64,000 nucleotides of DNA from Choanephora cucurbitarum (taxonomy: Eukaryota; Mucoromycota; Mucoromycetes; Mucorales; Choanephoraceae): contig JAIWNI010000080.1 in the NCBI GenBank assembly GCA_025331435.1, forward strand, positions 62,001 through 126,000. The letters are read 5' to 3'. Of the stretch, positions 61,653 through 64,000 are shown piece by piece (position 1 is the first letter of the stretch; the number at the start of each line of letters is the position of its first letter). Below the pieces are notes generated by a model, which ran no database searches, was not told the DNA's origin, and saw only the letters and a list, made by a program, of their open reading frames with translations. The translations under genes and the position numbers were made by a program.

Positions 61653-64000
61653 CTATTCTTCCATAAAGGGTAGCTTTAAGGGTACTCTGCCTATCATTGA
61701 TTTGAGCGTCTTGACCCATTCTTCACTCTCTTCCAGACTGTCGCTTACACAGTCCAAATAGTAGTTTGGAAACTGCAGTCTAAAGAATCCTTTTTGTCCA
61801 TAGTCATGGATTGTTTTCTCCAAAGACCTTGGAGTCATCGTCTTCCACTAATGTTACAATCACCTTATCAGCAGCAGCACTGAGCCTTATTACGTCTGCA
61901 ATGTTATAGTGATCCCAAATATTATCTGTTGCCTGTTCATGACCAATAAGTTGGCTACCGATTAAGCGGTAGAAGTGTCTTTCCCAAATCTGTATAATTT
62001 GCACAAATTAAGTAAATAACGCCTTTTTGTCAAATGTTGCACTTACTTTTTTGCCTTGGCATCTGGTCGATAAATAGCCACTTTGCCAACATGTATCATG
62101 CCATTGGCGTATTTTGAGTGTCAAATCGCACTCTCTCAGACTTTTGGGTACTCGCTATATGTCTTTTTGTCAATATGTTTTTTTTTCTTTTCTTTGCTTG
62201 TTTAGCTACATACCACATGTGGACTGGAAACTGGCAGATAAAGCATCTCAATGTTCATCTTACCAATAATTTTGAGAAAGTCCTCGTCATCTCCATACTG
62301 CTCTCTTCTAGCTCTTTCTCTATTTGTTCGTGCATACCATGAGTTAAAGCAGTCGAAGTAGGCTTCATATGTCTTCTTGTAACAGCCTGATACCATATGG
62401 TCTACAGCGAACCGAGTCTGTCCAATAGCGCCATCTTCAGGGTGAACGTAGCCAGACAAATGCTCCTTTTGCTTTCTAATGGAAGTGAAGAGTCGACCCC
62501 ATCCAGTTTTGGGTTTTACATGGAAGTCAGGTCGCACAAGTAAGGATACAGTAATGATTGTTCCAGGTCGTACATCAACACAGCATTCGTAATCCATCAG
62601 AATCTGAGGGCCCAGTATTTCATATCTGGATACATACTCGAACTCGCCATCGCTTATTACACAACGAACATAAGTGATCTCTTTAGGAAGCGGCAGAAGC
62701 ACACTGTGTGCACCACTCACACCAATATACATCTTTCCATATTGTGAGACTTCAAAAGATACTTTGGATTCTTCTGAACTGCTAAGACGTTCTTCAGGAA
62801 TAGGTTTAAAGTCCATTTCGTGAGCATTGGGAATGCCTCGACTGTCTTCAAGTACTACAGGACGTGTAGATGGAGACATCGAAATAGCACGCTTGGTCAT
62901 ACTCTCTTCATTGCTGTTTAAACTGGCTGAAGTATCAAACGCTGAACTGCCGGTAATCTCATGGTTATTTTTATTCAGCGTTGGCAAGGTATTCATATAG
63001 TGTGAAATATCTTCTACTCGAGGGTTGTTTGGGTCGTGTGGCACGTATTCCTGTTCCGCTTTGTGGTCAATGATAGGTACTGTTCTTGAAGGCACTTGAA
63101 TCATTGCTGGTGGGCTGCTATCGTCTTCCTGTTTCACCGCCAAGTATTGACCTCTTTGAGACACTAAAGATGCTGTAGAGACATTTGGCTGATGAAACAC
63201 TCCAAGGTGGTTATGATCTGTTGAGGAAATTGGGCTTGATTTGACAGATTGCTGATCAGACGGATCCATAAATACAGTGATCTCTCCTTCCTCCTCTTGG
63301 CTGCCTGAATAAACTCTGCTTTTGACTCTTTCTTCAGTTGCGGGAGTTTGAGTGCTACCCGATACAATGGAGCCAGTTATTGTGGTCTTTTGAGAATAAC
63401 TTGCTGCTTCAGTGTGGAGTTGAGTTGAGTAGTAATCGTCTTCATCAAAAACATCAGCTGAAGTGAATATTTTAATTGGAGGTTTAGGGCTTGCACTTTC
63501 CTGAGTGGTTGAATGAAGGTCTTTGCATTCTTGGAGAGATGGTTGGGTGCCGATATTCTTAAGTGCAGACGATTGAACGTCTGTTACTTCACGTGTGGAT
63601 ATTTGTGAGTCTGTATGTACATGAGCGGGTGTTTCAGCCTCTGTATCTACACGAGTAATTGATTGGGTTTTTTTGTTTTCGTAGGCAGATGATTTAGCAT
63701 CTATGCTTTCATAGGCATCTGATTTGGTATTGATGTTTTCATAAGTAGTTGGTTGAACGCTTATGTTTTCATAAGCAGATGATTGAACATATGTATCTTC
63801 ATGAGTGAAAGGTTGGGTAGCTGTGGCTTCCTCTGTCTTTAGTTGAGTAGAATTTAGCTTTTCTGAGTCCATATGCGAGTAACTGTCATTATCTAGATCG
63901 TCGTCCAAACCAGTATGATCTGTAGAACTAGAGCGTTTATAATAATACTCGTCAGAGACTATAGAAGAAAGATCGCTGTTACGATGTTGATCATTGAGGC
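61653..64000 (-). CDS. Bud4/anillin-like septum protein (AH and PH domains), partial (N-terminus beyond window)
   Basis: The frame is open to the right edge, so the start lies outside. Exons: 64000-62214, 62154-62047, 61989-61653. The visible N-terminal part is Ser/Thr-rich with degenerate ~14-residue repeats (consensus SAYENI). The anillin-homology region begins near GKMYIGVSGAH and includes PGTIITVSLLVRPDFH and GWGRLFTSIRKQ; the exon 2 segment (VPKSLRECDLTLKIRQW) leads into a C-terminal PH domain (ERHFYRLIGSQLIGHE, ending EEWVKTLKSMIG). This is the layout of Bud4, Mid2 and anillin, which scaffold septins at the division or branching site. One extra base in the CC pair at 61827-61828 shifts the frame inside the PH domain; conserved sequence resumes in the other frame. 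Likely a consensus error. Confidence 0.85.

Noticed and set aside
1..64000. CRISPR arrays, rRNA genes, bacterial-type operons
   Set aside because: None seen; the window is eukaryotic nuclear DNA.

Overview
The window is AT-rich eukaryotic nuclear DNA from an early-diverging fungus, most likely of the order Mucorales (Mucoromycota). The evidence is many short GT-AG introns of about 50-120 nt, pyrimidine-rich promoters, compact genes with fungal-type products (a Trk K+ transporter, an Itc1-type ISWI partner, a Bud4/anillin protein, an Inn1/Fic1-like C2 protein), and repeat families of a Mucorales kind (Tc1/mariner with a divergent homeodomain-like N-terminus, a MULE-OTU fusion, a Helitron). The species call is inference. 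Exon borders were read by eye from splice signals and frame continuity.

Layout. 1-833: 5' part of a secreted/type I membrane protein gene (minus strand, runs off the left edge). 1656-2684: DNAJC28-like mitochondrial protein. 2961-5040: decayed Tc1/mariner-like element with TIRs, a 79-bp-arm palindrome and a chimeric ORF; it ends 38 bp past the stop of the next gene. 5079-11677: STT4-type phosphatidylinositol 4-kinase, 11 exons. 12019-15589: Itc1/ACF1-like chromatin-remodelling subunit, 11 exons. 17478-19202: CBF5/dyskerin. 19389-22063: Trk potassium transporter. 22664-25346: NBR1-type autophagy receptor (PB1, three ZZ, NBR1 domain, LIR, UBA). 26726-27720: Myb/SANT-like gene. 29834-31197: C2 plus proline-rich cytokinesis-type protein. 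31644-32421 and 32797-33729: a divergent pair, dolichyldiphosphatase and an EI24/Rrt8-like membrane protein.

33.7-55 kb is accessory, repeat-rich DNA. It holds three paralogous small secreted acidic peptides (36746, 43644, 51435), two of them inside a nearly identical 2.2-kb direct duplication. It also holds a duplicated conserved noncoding block, an intact MULE transposase fused to an OTU-like protease (39411-42371), a broken Helitron (about 45463-49660) and a probable solo LTR with a 5-bp target duplication (52601-53043).

54948-64000 returns to housekeeping genes: ribosomal protein eL18, TOM70, a GT8-GT64 fusion glycosyltransferase, and the C-terminal part of a Bud4/anillin-like protein that runs off the right edge. 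The last three genes each carry single-base frameshifts, mostly in homopolymers, while the genes in the first 34 kb are clean. This points to a local consensus-quality problem more than to three independent pseudogenes.

The genes do not form operons. Shared themes are membrane identity and cytokinesis (PI4K, C2 protein, Bud4-like), the N-glycosylation lipid cycle and cell-surface glycans (dolichyldiphosphatase, GT8-GT64), and ribosome biogenesis (CBF5, eL18).
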